From positions 1 through 14,272 of the forward strand of contig CAAEBS010000017.1 of NCBI GenBank assembly GCA_900754175.1: 14,272 nt of DNA, in the 5' to 3' direction. Of this stretch, positions 1-6,228 are shown in pieces. Every line of letters starts with the position of its first letter. Position 1 is the first letter of the stretch. The notes beneath the pieces were generated by a model. That model saw only the letters and a list, made by a program, of their open reading frames with translations, had not been told where the DNA came from and searched no databases. The translations under genes were made by a program, and so were the position numbers. Origin of the DNA: Clostridia bacterium. GTDB lineage: Bacteria; Bacillota; Clostridia; Oscillospirales; CAG-272.

Positions 1-18
1 CCCGAGGACTCCTCATCC

Positions 19-62
19 ACCACTGCCGTGGTCCCCCTTCTCCCACAGGAGAAGGCTTTTTT
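19..62 (+). terminator. Double hairpin with T-tract (intrinsic terminator or dispersed double-hairpin repeat)
   Basis: Two adjacent stem-loops are visible: a 5-bp stem (19-23 with 28-32) and an 8-bp stem CCTTCTCC/GGAGAAGG (36-43 with 48-55, loop CACA), followed by C and six T (57-62). The second hairpin plus T-tract is a good rho-independent terminator for a plus-strand gene lying left of the window. Paired hairpins of this kind also recur as dispersed intergenic elements in gut Clostridia (recollection, not searched), so it may be one copy of a repeat that doubles as a terminator. Confidence 0.6.
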
Positions 63-180
63 ATTAGCTTACAGCTAAAAAATAACGCCGGTAATCCAGC
101 GTAAAATCTAATCTTAAAAACAATGCCGAAAATCCAGTAAATCCGGCGCAAATCCAAACTTTGGGCGAACATTCCGCCGC
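63..180. other. Intergenic stretch with no recognised gene
   Basis: This A-rich spacer has no plausible coding frame and no clear promoter. Two loosely similar copies of a short string (roughly 88-107 and 123-157, both containing AATCCAG followed by TAAA or GTAAA) suggest a degenerate short direct repeat. I see nothing else in it. Confidence 0.4.
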
Positions 181-320
181 CTCATGTCATCCTGAGCGGA
201 GGGCGAAGCCCGGAGTCGAACCCGGAGGGCGACCGCAGGTCGGGATCTCCAATCGTCGAGCGCACCAACCCCTGCGCTGCACTCCCGTAACGGTAAAACC
301 CCGGATCAGCATACCCCCTA
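181..320. repeat. Probable dispersed intergenic repeat (GTCATCCTGAGC-type)
   Basis: The stretch starts with the word GTCATCCTGAGCGGAGGG and continues with GAAGCCCGGAGTCGAA. From memory, this wording recurs in intergenic regions of many unrelated bacterial genomes, where it is often mis-annotated as short proteins beginning CHPERRAKPGVE. The short frames on both strands here have that spurious look, with no ribosome binding site and Pro/Arg-rich translations. Copy number in this genome cannot be seen from one window. Confidence 0.5.
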
Positions 321-324
321 CCCC

Positions 325-396
325 TTGCCCGAAAGTCTTTTGAAAAGGGTCCGGGGGAAACTTTTCTCCAGAAAAGTTTCCCCCGCCATCTCCCCC
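325..396. repeat. Long perfect inverted repeat downstream of the nucleotidyltransferase gene
   Basis: The arms at 352-367 and 370-385 are a perfect 16-bp inverted repeat (CGGGGGAAACTTTTCT and its complement) with only two bases between them. A flanking CTTTTGAAAAGGG string lies just left. The element sits 11 bases beyond the stop codon of the minus-strand gene, so it may end that transcript, although the T-tract after it is poor. Sequences of this style occur in many copies in Oscillospiraceae genomes (recollection), and its minus-strand translation (GKLFWRKVSPG...) is a typical spurious repeat-derived peptide. Confidence 0.6.
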
Positions 397-1290
397 TCAA
401 ACCAAACTCTCGGGGTATTTTCCTGCCTCATGCATTTTTTTAAGTTCTTCTGCCACGGAGGCTCTGTCCTCGTGGTAGGTCACGCCGAACCAGACCGCAT
501 CGGTAGAGAGGACCCGGATGCTGATCTTTTTCTCGGAGATCATGCGGTCCACCATAGTGGGGAGAGCATATTCCGCTTTGATCTCATCGGGGGAAAGCGA
601 GCGCAGAAACTCTTCAAAATCGCTTTCCATGCCGTCGAAGATATCCGGATTAAAGCCCCACATATTCATGGATACCAGACATTCTCCGTCCAGCGTGCCG
701 CTGTCGGCGTCGCTGATCTTTCCGGCGTCGTCCACCGTGATCTTGTAGGTTTCGGTCACGCCGGTCAGCCTGCCGCACCGTGTCCGGCAGATGCCCCGGG
801 TAACGGCGCCGTTGCGGCTTACCGTGTTTTTCAGCCGGTACGCCACCATGGCGCCCTGACCCTTTTTCATTGTGGTAAGATAGGTGTGCAGAACGCCGAA
901 AGCGTCCGCACCGTAGAAGTCATCCGCATTGATAACGGCAAAAGGCTCGTTTATCACGTTCCGTGCGCAGAGCACGGCGTGCACCGTGCCAAAGGGCTTG
1001 ATGCGTCCTTCCGGTACTTTGTAGAACTCCGGCAGGGAGGAGAACTCCTGATAGGCGTAGGCAACCTCTACCTCCGGAAAGCGCCGGCAGAGCGGCTCGC
1101 AAAAGCGCTCGATGATCGCCCGGTGCTCGGGCTTGATGATAAATACCAGCTTCTGAAAGCCGGCGCAGAGCGCATCGTAAATGGAATACTGCATCAGGAT
1201 CTCGCCGTTCGGTCCGATTCCGTCGATCTGTTTGTCTCCTCCGTAGCGGGAGCCGAGACCTGCCGCCATGATTACAAGTGTGGTTTTCAT
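397..1290 (-). CDS. Sugar-phosphate nucleotidyltransferase family protein
   Basis: This 297-residue protein has the fold signature of NDP-sugar pyrophosphorylases, which join a nucleoside triphosphate to a sugar phosphate and release pyrophosphate. The nucleotide-binding loop MAAGLGSRYGGDKQ is at residues 8-21, with the expected Arg15 and Lys20. GTVHA at 101-105 and NADDFYG at 121-127 carry the base-contacting and metal-binding acidic residues. The C-terminal WFGVTYHEDR region is typical of a stand-alone cytosolic family found in Firmicutes. The sugar and nucleotide cannot be read from the sequence. The ATG start has a purine-rich site (AAAGGA) about 7 bases upstream. The gene stands alone on the minus strand, with tRNA-Arg upstream in the same orientation and the inverted repeat at 352-385 just beyond its stop. 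It is complete and intact; I gave no gene symbol because homologues carry no agreed name. Confidence 0.88.
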   Translation of the reverse strand: MKTTLVIMAAGLGSRYGGDKQIDGIGPNGEILMQYSIYDALCAGFQKLVFIIKPEHRAIIERFCEPLCRRFPEVEVAYAYQEFSSLPEFYKVPEGRIKPFGTVHAVLCARNVINEPFAVINADDFYGADAFGVLHTYLTTMKKGQGAMVAYRLKNTVSRNGAVTRGICRTRCGRLTGVTETYKITVDDAGKISDADSGTLDGECLVSMNMWGFNPDIFDGMESDFEEFLRSLSPDEIKAEYALPTMVDRMISEKKISIRVLSTDAVWFGVTYHEDRASVAEELKKMHEAGKYPESLV

Positions 1291-1406
1291 GTTTTTTCCT
1301 TTCCCCCGCCTCAGAGCGGGAACCGAAAATCATCCGTCGGATAAGCCAAAAGCACACATTGGTTTTTCACCGCATATATTTTTTATGAAAAAACAGGGAT
1401 TGACGG

Positions 1407-1435
1407 TTGAAAAAAGCCCGGAAATGTGCTATACT
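1407..1435 (+). promoter_or_regulatory. Candidate plus-strand promoter reading toward the VanZ-family gene
   Basis: TTGAAA (1407-1412), a 17-bp spacer and TATACT (1430-1435) preceded by TGC form a good extended -10 sigma-A promoter. Transcription from it would run through the antisense strand of tRNA-Arg before reaching the VanZ-family gene at 1641. No competing plus-strand promoter is obvious closer to that gene. Confidence 0.55.
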
Positions 1436-1469
1436 GTATAGGGTCGTTGCCGCTTTTGCAACCGAAAAG

Positions 1470-1497
1470 AAAAGGATGTCCCGCCGGACCTCCTTTT
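1470..1497 (-). terminator. Intrinsic terminator of tRNA-Arg
   Basis: On the minus strand, two bases after the encoded CCA end of the tRNA, AAAAGGAGGTCC and GGACATCCTTTT form a 12-bp stem with one mismatch and a 4-base loop. CTTTT follows. It sits where a tRNA transcript should end. Confidence 0.75.
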
Positions 1498-1498
1498 G

Positions 1499-1573
1499 TG
1501 GCACTCCCAACGGGAATCGAACCCATAACTGCCCCTTAGGAGGGGGCTGTTATATCCATTTAACTATGGGAGC
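1499..1573 (-). tRNA. tRNA-Arg, anticodon CCU
   Basis: The minus strand folds as a full cloverleaf. The acceptor stem is GCTCCCA with TGGGAGT (first pair G-U), the D stem GTTA/TAAC, the anticodon stem GCCCC/GGGGC, and the anticodon loop CTCCTAA. That loop places anticodon CCT at 1540-1538, which decodes the AGG arginine codon. The T arm is ATGGG/CCCGT with loop TTCGATT. The discriminator G and a chromosomally encoded CCA (1501-1499) follow. It is flanked by its own promoter (1586-1614) and terminator (1470-1497), so it is a single-gene transcription unit. Identity is secure from the anticodon and arm geometry. Confidence 0.96.
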
Positions 1574-1585
1574 GTCAACGACGTT

Positions 1586-1614
1586 ATTATAGCATATTTT
1601 TTCAAGAATTGCAA
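1586..1614 (-). promoter_or_regulatory. tRNA-Arg promoter
   Basis: On the minus strand, TTGCAA (1614-1609), a 17-bp spacer and TATAAT (1591-1586) with an upstream TGC give an extended -10 promoter. Its predicted start lies only a few bases before the tRNA 5' end at 1573, leaving a very short leader. Confidence 0.8.
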
Positions 1615-1640
1615 TACTTTTCTCAGAAAAGGAGAATCCT

Positions 1641-2147
1641 ATGCTGAAAAATACGCTTTCTCTCATTCTTGCCGTGTGTATTTTGCTCTGGATCGGTTTT
1701 ATTTTCGGGAATTCTGCCGACGGCGCCGAAGAGTCCGGAAACAAAAGCTCCCACGTGCAGGAGGTCATTAACAATACGGCACAGAATATGGGAATTCCGG
1801 TGGAGGTTTCGGAGCACTCGGTCCGGAAATCCGCTCACTTTACGGAATATGCCGTTCTTTCGCTTCTGCTCTGCCTTTTTGCCGTTCTGGTTCCGGTGCC
1901 CGGCTCGTCCGGAAAGCTTACGCTTGCCCGGTGCTTTTCGGTCTTTCTGTGCCCGTTCTTTGTCATGCCGGTCGCCGCTCTGGACGAAACGCTCCAGAAA
2001 TTTTCGGAGGGCAGGGGATGTCGCTTTACCGACGTGCTGATTGACACCGCCGGCGCACTGTGCGCCGCCGTGCTGTTCTGCCTGATCGCCCTGCTTTGCC
2101 GGTATTTCCTGCGGCGGCGTGAAGCCGGGAAAAATTCCTCTACATAA
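1641..2147 (+). CDS. VanZ-family membrane protein
   Basis: This 168-residue integral membrane protein matches the VanZ family. The first membrane helix spans about residues 5-23 and is followed by the family's asparagine-serine turn (GNSAD, 23-27). The hallmark RKSAHFTEY is at 62-70 and starts the second helix. Further helices lie near 95-115 and 133-155, with the conserved DETLQKF...GR segment at 115-125 between them. VanZ of Enterococcus confers low-level teicoplanin resistance, but chromosomal relatives like this one are common in Firmicutes and have no established role. No van cluster is nearby. The start is supported by AAAAGGAG seven bases upstream. The gene converges on the regulator at 2158-2991, with only 10 bases between the stop codons. 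A candidate promoter is at 1407-1435. Confidence 0.88.
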   Translation: MLKNTLSLILAVCILLWIGFIFGNSADGAEESGNKSSHVQEVINNTAQNMGIPVEVSEHSVRKSAHFTEYAVLSLLLCLFAVLVPVPGSSGKLTLARCFSVFLCPFFVMPVAALDETLQKFSEGRGCRFTDVLIDTAGALCAAVLFCLIALLCRYFLRRREAGKNSST

Positions 2148-2157
2148 GCGAAAAAAC

Positions 2158-2991
2158 TTATCGCTCAAGAATCCGCCTTGCGGTGGTCAGCGTCAGGCGT
2201 TCCGCAAGCTCCTGCAATGCAGGCGACGTCTGCGCAGGGACTTCCTCTATGGGTGGGCATACGGCGCCGGATTTCCGGACTTCTTCCTGTAAGAGCATCC
2301 GGAAGGCGCTGACGTTGTCTCCCTCGAGGACGATGCGGTCGATCGCCAGAAGCCCAAGCAGGGCAGCGGTCTGTGCCGCAAACGCCGGGTAAAGCTCTTC
2401 GCCGGGAGCGGAGGTGCGGGTGAGAGTAGGAAATACGCCGTCCCATGCGTGCCGGTGACTGATCAGCAGAGCGGAGGCGGTGCCTTTGGTGCAGAGCCAG
2501 AGAAGATTTTCTTCCGGATACTGCCTGCCCAGCCGGCTTTCGGTCAGCCTGCTTTGCCGTTCTGCCGGAAAGGCGGGGGAGAGAAAGAGGCGTTGCCGGA
2601 TGCCGGCGTGCTCTTTTTCTTCGGCACCGCACAGGAGAATGGAAAATTCCCCCTGCCGATTGCCGTCAGCGGCGATCCGGCGCAGTTGTTCTTCGGGAAA
2701 AACGGCGGGGTTCCACGCCTCGTGGCGGATATTTTGCACTCTGCCGTCCGCCGAAAGCGACAGGATGTGCGCATGGTCGCCGTTGGGTATCAGGACCCGG
2801 TGGCAGAGATCGCCGGAGATCTGCAGGCGGTTGTCGGGGGTGCTCTGAATCATTCCGCATCCGGAAAGCCGGGCGGCAAGCTGACCGGCGGTGGTGGCGG
2901 AAATGCCGAGCGTCCTCGCAATTTCCGCACGGGTGACTTTCCCCTGCCGCAGTATAATCTCCAGTGCCCGGTAAATGCAGTCTTTGTACAT
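2158..2991 (-). CDS. Winged-helix transcriptional regulator, possibly a degenerate ROK-type repressor
   Basis: The 277-residue protein begins with a helix-turn-helix (about residues 5-47; RAEIARTLGISATTAGQLAA carries the recognition helix), as seen at the N terminus of ROK-family repressors such as NagC and XylR. The remaining ~220 residues only faintly resemble a ROK sugar-kinase-like domain: LSADGRVQ near 78-85, KGTASALLISHRHAWDG near 169-185, and GLLAIDRIVLEGDNV near 214-228. No DxGxT phosphate-binding loop, catalytic aspartate or Cys-rich zinc motif is visible, so sugar phosphorylation is unlikely. It may still bind a small ligand. It has a weak Shine-Dalgarno (GGGAAG) but a perfect consensus promoter (3084-3112), back-to-back with the promoter of tsaE. 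Its targets are unknown; it may be autoregulated. The HTH call is firm and the ROK link is inference. Confidence 0.7.
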   Translation of the reverse strand: MYKDCIYRALEIILRQGKVTRAEIARTLGISATTAGQLAARLSGCGMIQSTPDNRLQISGDLCHRVLIPNGDHAHILSLSADGRVQNIRHEAWNPAVFPEEQLRRIAADGNRQGEFSILLCGAEEKEHAGIRQRLFLSPAFPAERQSRLTESRLGRQYPEENLLWLCTKGTASALLISHRHAWDGVFPTLTRTSAPGEELYPAFAAQTAALLGLLAIDRIVLEGDNVSAFRMLLQEEVRKSGAVCPPIEEVPAQTSPALQELAERLTLTTARRILER

Positions 2992-3083
2992 AAGCTTGTC
3001 TTCCCGATGAAAAATTTTCCGTAGGACGGCGCACTCCGGGCAAAACGGTTCCGGGGAAACTGTCGTCGGTCGGATTTTTCTGA

Positions 3084-3112
3084 ATTATAGCAGATTTTGC
3101 CGCTTTTGTCAA
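3084..3112 (-). promoter_or_regulatory. Promoter of the winged-helix regulator
   Basis: On the minus strand TTGACA (3112-3107) and TATAAT (3089-3084) match consensus exactly, separated by 17 bp with TGC before the -10 box. The leader to the start codon at 2991 is about 85 bases long. Confidence 0.85.
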
Positions 3113-3142
3113 CCGTAAACGGGGCAAAATCGTCGGAAACCC

Positions 3143-3171
3143 TTTACAGAAAGGGACTTTTGTGGTATACT
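3143..3171 (+). promoter_or_regulatory. Promoter of the tsaE-tsaB-rpiB-ispDF run
   Basis: TTTACA (3143-3148), 17 bp, then TATACT (3166-3171) preceded by TGG: an extended -10 promoter reading into tsaE. It diverges from the regulator promoter, the two -35 boxes being only 30 bp apart, so a protein bound between them could affect both. Confidence 0.75.
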
Positions 3172-3229
3172 GATTATATCGTGTTCCCCCGGTGTTGCGA
3201 CGCCGGGCGGCGCCGGAAGAGGTTTTGAT

Positions 3230-3685
3230 ATGACGTTCCCTTTGACTTTGAATACCGATTCCCCGCAGGCGACCGAAGAGGTGGGACGGAGCGTGGCGCA
3301 GGCGATCCTTGCGGATGCTGAGCTACCGCATTTCGTTGCGCTGTTCGGCGATCTCGGCGTGGGAAAGACCGCATTTGTCCGTGGCTTTGCCGGTGTGGTC
3401 ACGCCGGGCGCACGGGTAAAATCGCCTACCTTTGCTCTGGTCAACGAGTATAAGGGCAAGCCGCTTTCGGTGTTTCATTTTGATATGTACCGGATCTCGG
3501 GCGAGGACGAGCTGTATGCCATGGGCTTTTACGACTACGCCGACCGTCCGGGGATCTGCCTTGTGGAATGGAGCGAAAATATCGAGGAATTCCTGCCGGA
3601 GCAGTACCTGCGGGTGGAGATCGTGAAGAACTCCGCTACCTGTCCGGACAGCCGGAGCATCCGGATCGACCGGGTGGGGCAGTGA
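3230..3685 (+). CDS. tsaE: tRNA threonylcarbamoyladenosine biosynthesis ATPase TsaE
   Basis: TsaE is the small ATPase of the bacterial TsaB-TsaD-TsaE complex that makes N6-threonylcarbamoyl-adenosine at position 37 of ANN-decoding tRNAs. At 151 residues the length is normal. The Walker A loop GDLGVGKT is at 40-47. SPTF at 65-68, HFDMYRI at 84-90 (the acidic Walker B-like residue is Asp85) and EWSEN at 113-117 are the other family signatures. The start ATG has GAGG seven bases upstream and is the first gene after the promoter at 3143-3171. tsaB follows after 19 bases. In many Clostridia this pair continues with rimI and tsaD; here rpiB comes next, so tsaD must lie elsewhere. The assignment is secure. 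Confidence 0.96.
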   Translation: MTFPLTLNTDSPQATEEVGRSVAQAILADAELPHFVALFGDLGVGKTAFVRGFAGVVTPGARVKSPTFALVNEYKGKPLSVFHFDMYRISGEDELYAMGFYDYADRPGICLVEWSENIEEFLPEQYLRVEIVKNSATCPDSRSIRIDRVGQ

Positions 3686-3704
3686 GCGAAAGAGAGGAAA
3701 TTCT

Positions 3705-4406
3705 ATGAAGATACTGGCGCTTGACAGCACCGCCCAGACGGCGACAGTCGCCCTTACCGAGGACGAAAAGCTGTTGGCGGAATATACGCTGAACAACGGA
3801 AATACGCACAGCGAGACCCTGCTCCCGATGGTGGAATCGATGCTGACGCAGCTCGGCATGGAGGTTGACGACGTGGAGCTTTTCGCCCTTTCCTGCGGAC
3901 CCGGTTCCTTTACCGGCGTGCGGATCGGGGCGGCTACCGTCAAGGGGCTGGCGTTCGGAATGCACAAGCCCTGCATCGGCGTTTCGACGCTGGAGGCGCT
4001 GGCGTGGAACCTTGTTGCCTGTCCGGGGCTGATCTGCCCGGTAATGAACGCACGGCGTTCACAGGTCTATACGGCGCTTTTCCGCTCGGAGGGCGGAACG
4101 CTGACCCGGCTTTTGCCGGACGACGCTCTTTCGCTTGCGGAGTTGGAAAAAATTCTTGCCGGGTACAACGAGCCGGTCCGGCTTTGCGGTGACGGCTACG
4201 GGATTGCCCGGGAAGCGCTGAAAAGCGTAACGATTCCCGAAACGCCGGATCGGTGGCGCCATGCCTCGGCATATTCGGTGGCGTATGCGGCGCTTGCGGC
4301 ATACCGGCGGGGCGGGTACACCGACGACACCGGACTGAAAGTCACCTATCTGCGCCCCTCCCAGGCGGAGCGGGAGCGGCTGGAAGCCGAAAAGAACAAA
4401 GCATAA
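3705..4406 (+). CDS. tsaB: tRNA threonylcarbamoyladenosine biosynthesis protein TsaB
   Basis: TsaB is the catalytically inactive ASKHA-fold partner that scaffolds TsaD and TsaE during t6A synthesis in the cytosol. The 233-residue length is typical. MKILALDSTAQTATVAL at the N terminus is the phosphate-1-like strand. GPGSFTGVRIG at 65-75 is the strongest family signature, followed by IGVSTLEALA (91-100). PVMNARRSQVYTALF further on is also characteristic. AGAGAGGAAA precedes the ATG at a suitable distance. It is co-directional with tsaE and likely co-transcribed, with 49 bases separating it from rpiB. No truncation or unusual feature is visible. Confidence 0.95.
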   Translation: MKILALDSTAQTATVALTEDEKLLAEYTLNNGNTHSETLLPMVESMLTQLGMEVDDVELFALSCGPGSFTGVRIGAATVKGLAFGMHKPCIGVSTLEALAWNLVACPGLICPVMNARRSQVYTALFRSEGGTLTRLLPDDALSLAELEKILAGYNEPVRLCGDGYGIAREALKSVTIPETPDRWRHASAYSVAYAALAAYRRGGYTDDTGLKVTYLRPSQAERERLEAEKNKA

Positions 4407-4455
4407 TAATCCCGTCAGGGAAAGAAAGGAAACCGCCGGCGGCGGGGAAAAAAGA

Positions 4456-4911
4456 ATGAAAATTGTTATCGGATGCGATCATGCGGGCTATGCCCTGAAA
4501 GGGACGGTTGTCCGTCATCTTGAAGAAAAAGGCTATGAGGTGGTGGACGTGGGAACCGACTCCACGCAGAGCTGTCATTATCCTGTTTTTGCCCATGCCG
4601 CCTGTGAGAAAATTCTCGGCGGGGAGTGTGAGCTTGGAATCCTGATCTGCGGCACCGGAATCGGAATGTCAATGGCGGCGAACAAGCATAAGGGAATCCG
4701 GGCGGCTTGCTGTTCCGACACCTTTTCCGCACGCCTGACCCGGGAGCATAACGACGCCAACATCCTTTGCTTCGGCGAGCGTGTGGTGGGACCCGGACTT
4801 GCGCTTGACCTTGTGGACGCTTTCCTCGGCGCAGAATATCTGAACAACGGAAATCACGTGACCCGTGTTGCTATGCTTGCCGACATCGAAAACGGCAAAA
4901 AGACGCTTTGA
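4456..4911 (+). CDS. rpiB: Ribose-5-phosphate isomerase B (RpiB/LacA/LacB family)
   Basis: The enzyme interconverts ribose 5-phosphate and ribulose 5-phosphate in the non-oxidative pentose phosphate pathway. At 151 residues it has the usual length. CDHAG at 7-11 is the ring-opening site, Cys65 in CGTGIGMS (65-72) is the expected catalytic base, and REHNDANILCFGERV (96-110) contains the phosphate-contacting histidine region. The related LacAB and allose-phosphate isomerases share these motifs, but no lactose or allose genes are nearby. Rpe, the next enzyme in the same pathway, is encoded at 6593, which favours RpiB. The ATG is preceded by GGGG and an A-rich spacer. A small hairpin with TTTT lies 8 bases after the stop. 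Confidence 0.93.
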   Translation: MKIVIGCDHAGYALKGTVVRHLEEKGYEVVDVGTDSTQSCHYPVFAHAACEKILGGECELGILICGTGIGMSMAANKHKGIRAACCSDTFSARLTREHNDANILCFGERVVGPGLALDLVDAFLGAEYLNNGNHVTRVAMLADIENGKKTL

Positions 4912-4918
4912 GCGTCGC

Positions 4919-4938
4919 CCGGAGCGCTATCCGGTTTT
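4919..4938 (+). terminator. Weak hairpin with T-tract between rpiB and ispD
   Basis: CCGGA (4919-4923) pairs with TCCGG (4930-4934) across a 6-base loop and is followed by TTTT. A five-pair stem is marginal; it could attenuate rather than stop transcription into ispD. Confidence 0.3.
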
Positions 4939-4960
4939 CTGAAAGAAAGGGGATATTCTC

Positions 4961-5758
4961 ATGTGCATCCTGAATAAGATCAGCGGGGCTTTGCGTGCCG
5001 TTGCCGGTACGCCGCACCCGAAAAACTATACCACGGCGATCATTGCCGCCGCCGGACTTTCGGAGCGCTTTGGCGGGGAGACCACCAAGCAGATGACCAC
5101 GTTGTGCGATTATCCGCTTCTGGCGCATACGCTGAACGCTTATCAGAGCACCGGATGTATTCATGAGATCATTATTGTGGCAAAGCGCAACGAGATCCCG
5201 TTCTGGGAGCTTGTCTGCCGCAATTACAACTTTGATAAGGTCACAAAAATCATTCCCGGCGGCATGACCCGTCAGGAATCGGTGCTGTGCGGTCTGGACG
5301 CCGTGGACAACAAGTCAAAATTTGTGGCGATCGCAGACGGCGCACGCTGTCTGACCACGCCGGAGCAGATCGAAAGAGTCTGCCGGGCTGCCTATAAGTA
5401 CAAGGCGGCAACGGCGGCGCACCGCTCCACCGATACCGTGAAGATTGCCGACAGCAAGGGCTTTATCGACACAACGCCCGACCGGGATACCGTCTGGCTT
5501 GCCCAGACACCCCAGGTTTTCAAGACCAAGCTTTACCGTGCGGCGGCTTATACCGCCCTGAAAAAGGATTTCAAGGGCACCGACGACAACTCTCTGGTGG
5601 AAAACGTAAAGCACCCTATCCGTCTCGTGGAATGTGGCGTGCAGAATATCAAGGTCACCACAAGAGAGGATCTGGTGATCGCCGAGGCGATCCTCCGCTC
5701 CCGGCAGGGAGAGTCGGACGGTGTGGAATTTGAACGCACACAGGAGGATGCCGAATGA
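4961..5758 (+). CDS. ispD: 2-C-methyl-D-erythritol 4-phosphate cytidylyltransferase (IspD), divergent, with N-terminal extension
   Basis: IspD joins CTP and MEP to give CDP-methylerythritol, the third step of the MEP isoprenoid route. The core signatures are present: AAAGLSERFGGETTKQ at 29-44 with Arg36 and Lys43 seven residues apart as in E. coli (Arg20, Lys27), GGMTRQESV at 100-108, DTVK at 158-161, AQTPQVF at 181-187, and IKVTTREDL at 230-238. The length of 265 exceeds the usual ~230 because of about 21 extra residues before the first strand and a charged tail after residue 248. ADGARC replaces the common HDAARP-like motif and the glycine-rich loop reads LSE, so it is a divergent member. 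AAAGGGGAT before the ATG supports this start. The stop overlaps the ispF start (ATGA), the classic ispDF arrangement that confirms the role. Confidence 0.9.
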   Translation: MCILNKISGALRAVAGTPHPKNYTTAIIAAAGLSERFGGETTKQMTTLCDYPLLAHTLNAYQSTGCIHEIIIVAKRNEIPFWELVCRNYNFDKVTKIIPGGMTRQESVLCGLDAVDNKSKFVAIADGARCLTTPEQIERVCRAAYKYKAATAAHRSTDTVKIADSKGFIDTTPDRDTVWLAQTPQVFKTKLYRAAAYTALKKDFKGTDDNSLVENVKHPIRLVECGVQNIKVTTREDLVIAEAILRSRQGESDGVEFERTQEDAE

Positions 5759-6228
5759 TGCGGATCGGTCACGGATATGACGTTCACCGTCTTACAGAGG
5801 GGCGGAAGCTGATCCTGGGCGGGGTGGAGATCCCGCACGAGACCGGACTGCTGGGACATTCGGACGCCGACGTGCTTCTTCATGCGATTGCCGACGCTCT
5901 TCTCGGGGCGGCGGCGCTGGGGGATATCGGCAAGCTGTTTCCCGATAACGACGAACGCTACCGGGGGGCGGACAGCCTGATCTTATTGCAGAAGGTGGGA
6001 ACCCACCTTGCCTGTGCGGGGTACCGTGTGGTGAATATTGATTCTACCGTGATCGCCCAGGCACCAAAACTTTCCCCCTACATTCCGGCAATGCGGGAAA
6101 ATATTGCCCGTGTTCTCCGGATCTCTCCCTCCGCTGTCAGCGTAAAGGCGACCACCGAGGAGGGACTTGGCTTTTCCGGGGAACGGCTCGGAATTGCAGC
6201 TCATGCGGTTTGCCTGATTGAGTCTTAA
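5755..6228 (+). CDS. ispF: 2-C-methyl-D-erythritol 2,4-cyclodiphosphate synthase (IspF)
   Basis: IspF cyclises CDP-methylerythritol 2-phosphate to MEcPP with release of CMP and works as a trimer with a zinc site at each interface. The zinc ligands are visible as Asp9 and His11 (GYDVH, 7-11) and His43 (DADVLLHAI, 37-45). GDIGKLFPD (56-64) and KATTEEGLGFSG (131-142) complete the active site. The 157-residue length is standard. The start overlaps the ispD stop by four bases (ATGA), implying translational coupling; a second ATG directly follows, so the protein may begin at residue 2. IspE, the intervening enzyme, is not in the window. A 364-bp non-coding stretch follows. Confidence 0.96.
   Translation: MMRIGHGYDVHRLTEGRKLILGGVEIPHETGLLGHSDADVLLHAIADALLGAAALGDIGKLFPDNDERYRGADSLILLQKVGTHLACAGYRVVNIDSTVIAQAPKLSPYIPAMRENIARVLRISPSAVSVKATTEEGLGFSGERLGIAAHAVCLIES

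Noticed and set aside
161..400. Short overlapping frames on both strands in the repeat region
   Set aside because: Translations such as CHPERRAKPGVE and GKLFWRKVSPG are typical artefacts of dispersed intergenic repeats; there are no ribosome binding sites.
325..1344. 339-codon plus-strand open frame
   Set aside because: It is antisense to the nucleotidyltransferase gene, with a low-complexity His/Arg/Val-rich translation and no family resemblance, and begins inside the inverted repeat.
1400..1435. TTGACG at 1400 as the -35 of the plus-strand promoter
   Set aside because: The spacer to TATACT would be 24 bp; TTGAAA at 1407 gives the correct 17 bp.
2147..2165. Possible terminator between the converging VanZ-family and regulator genes
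   Set aside because: Only a 5-bp AGCGA/TCGCT stem with a 9-base loop overlapping the regulator's stop region; too weak to call.
3323..3976. 217-codon minus-strand open frame across tsaE and tsaB
   Set aside because: Antisense to two well-identified genes and without motifs or RBS.
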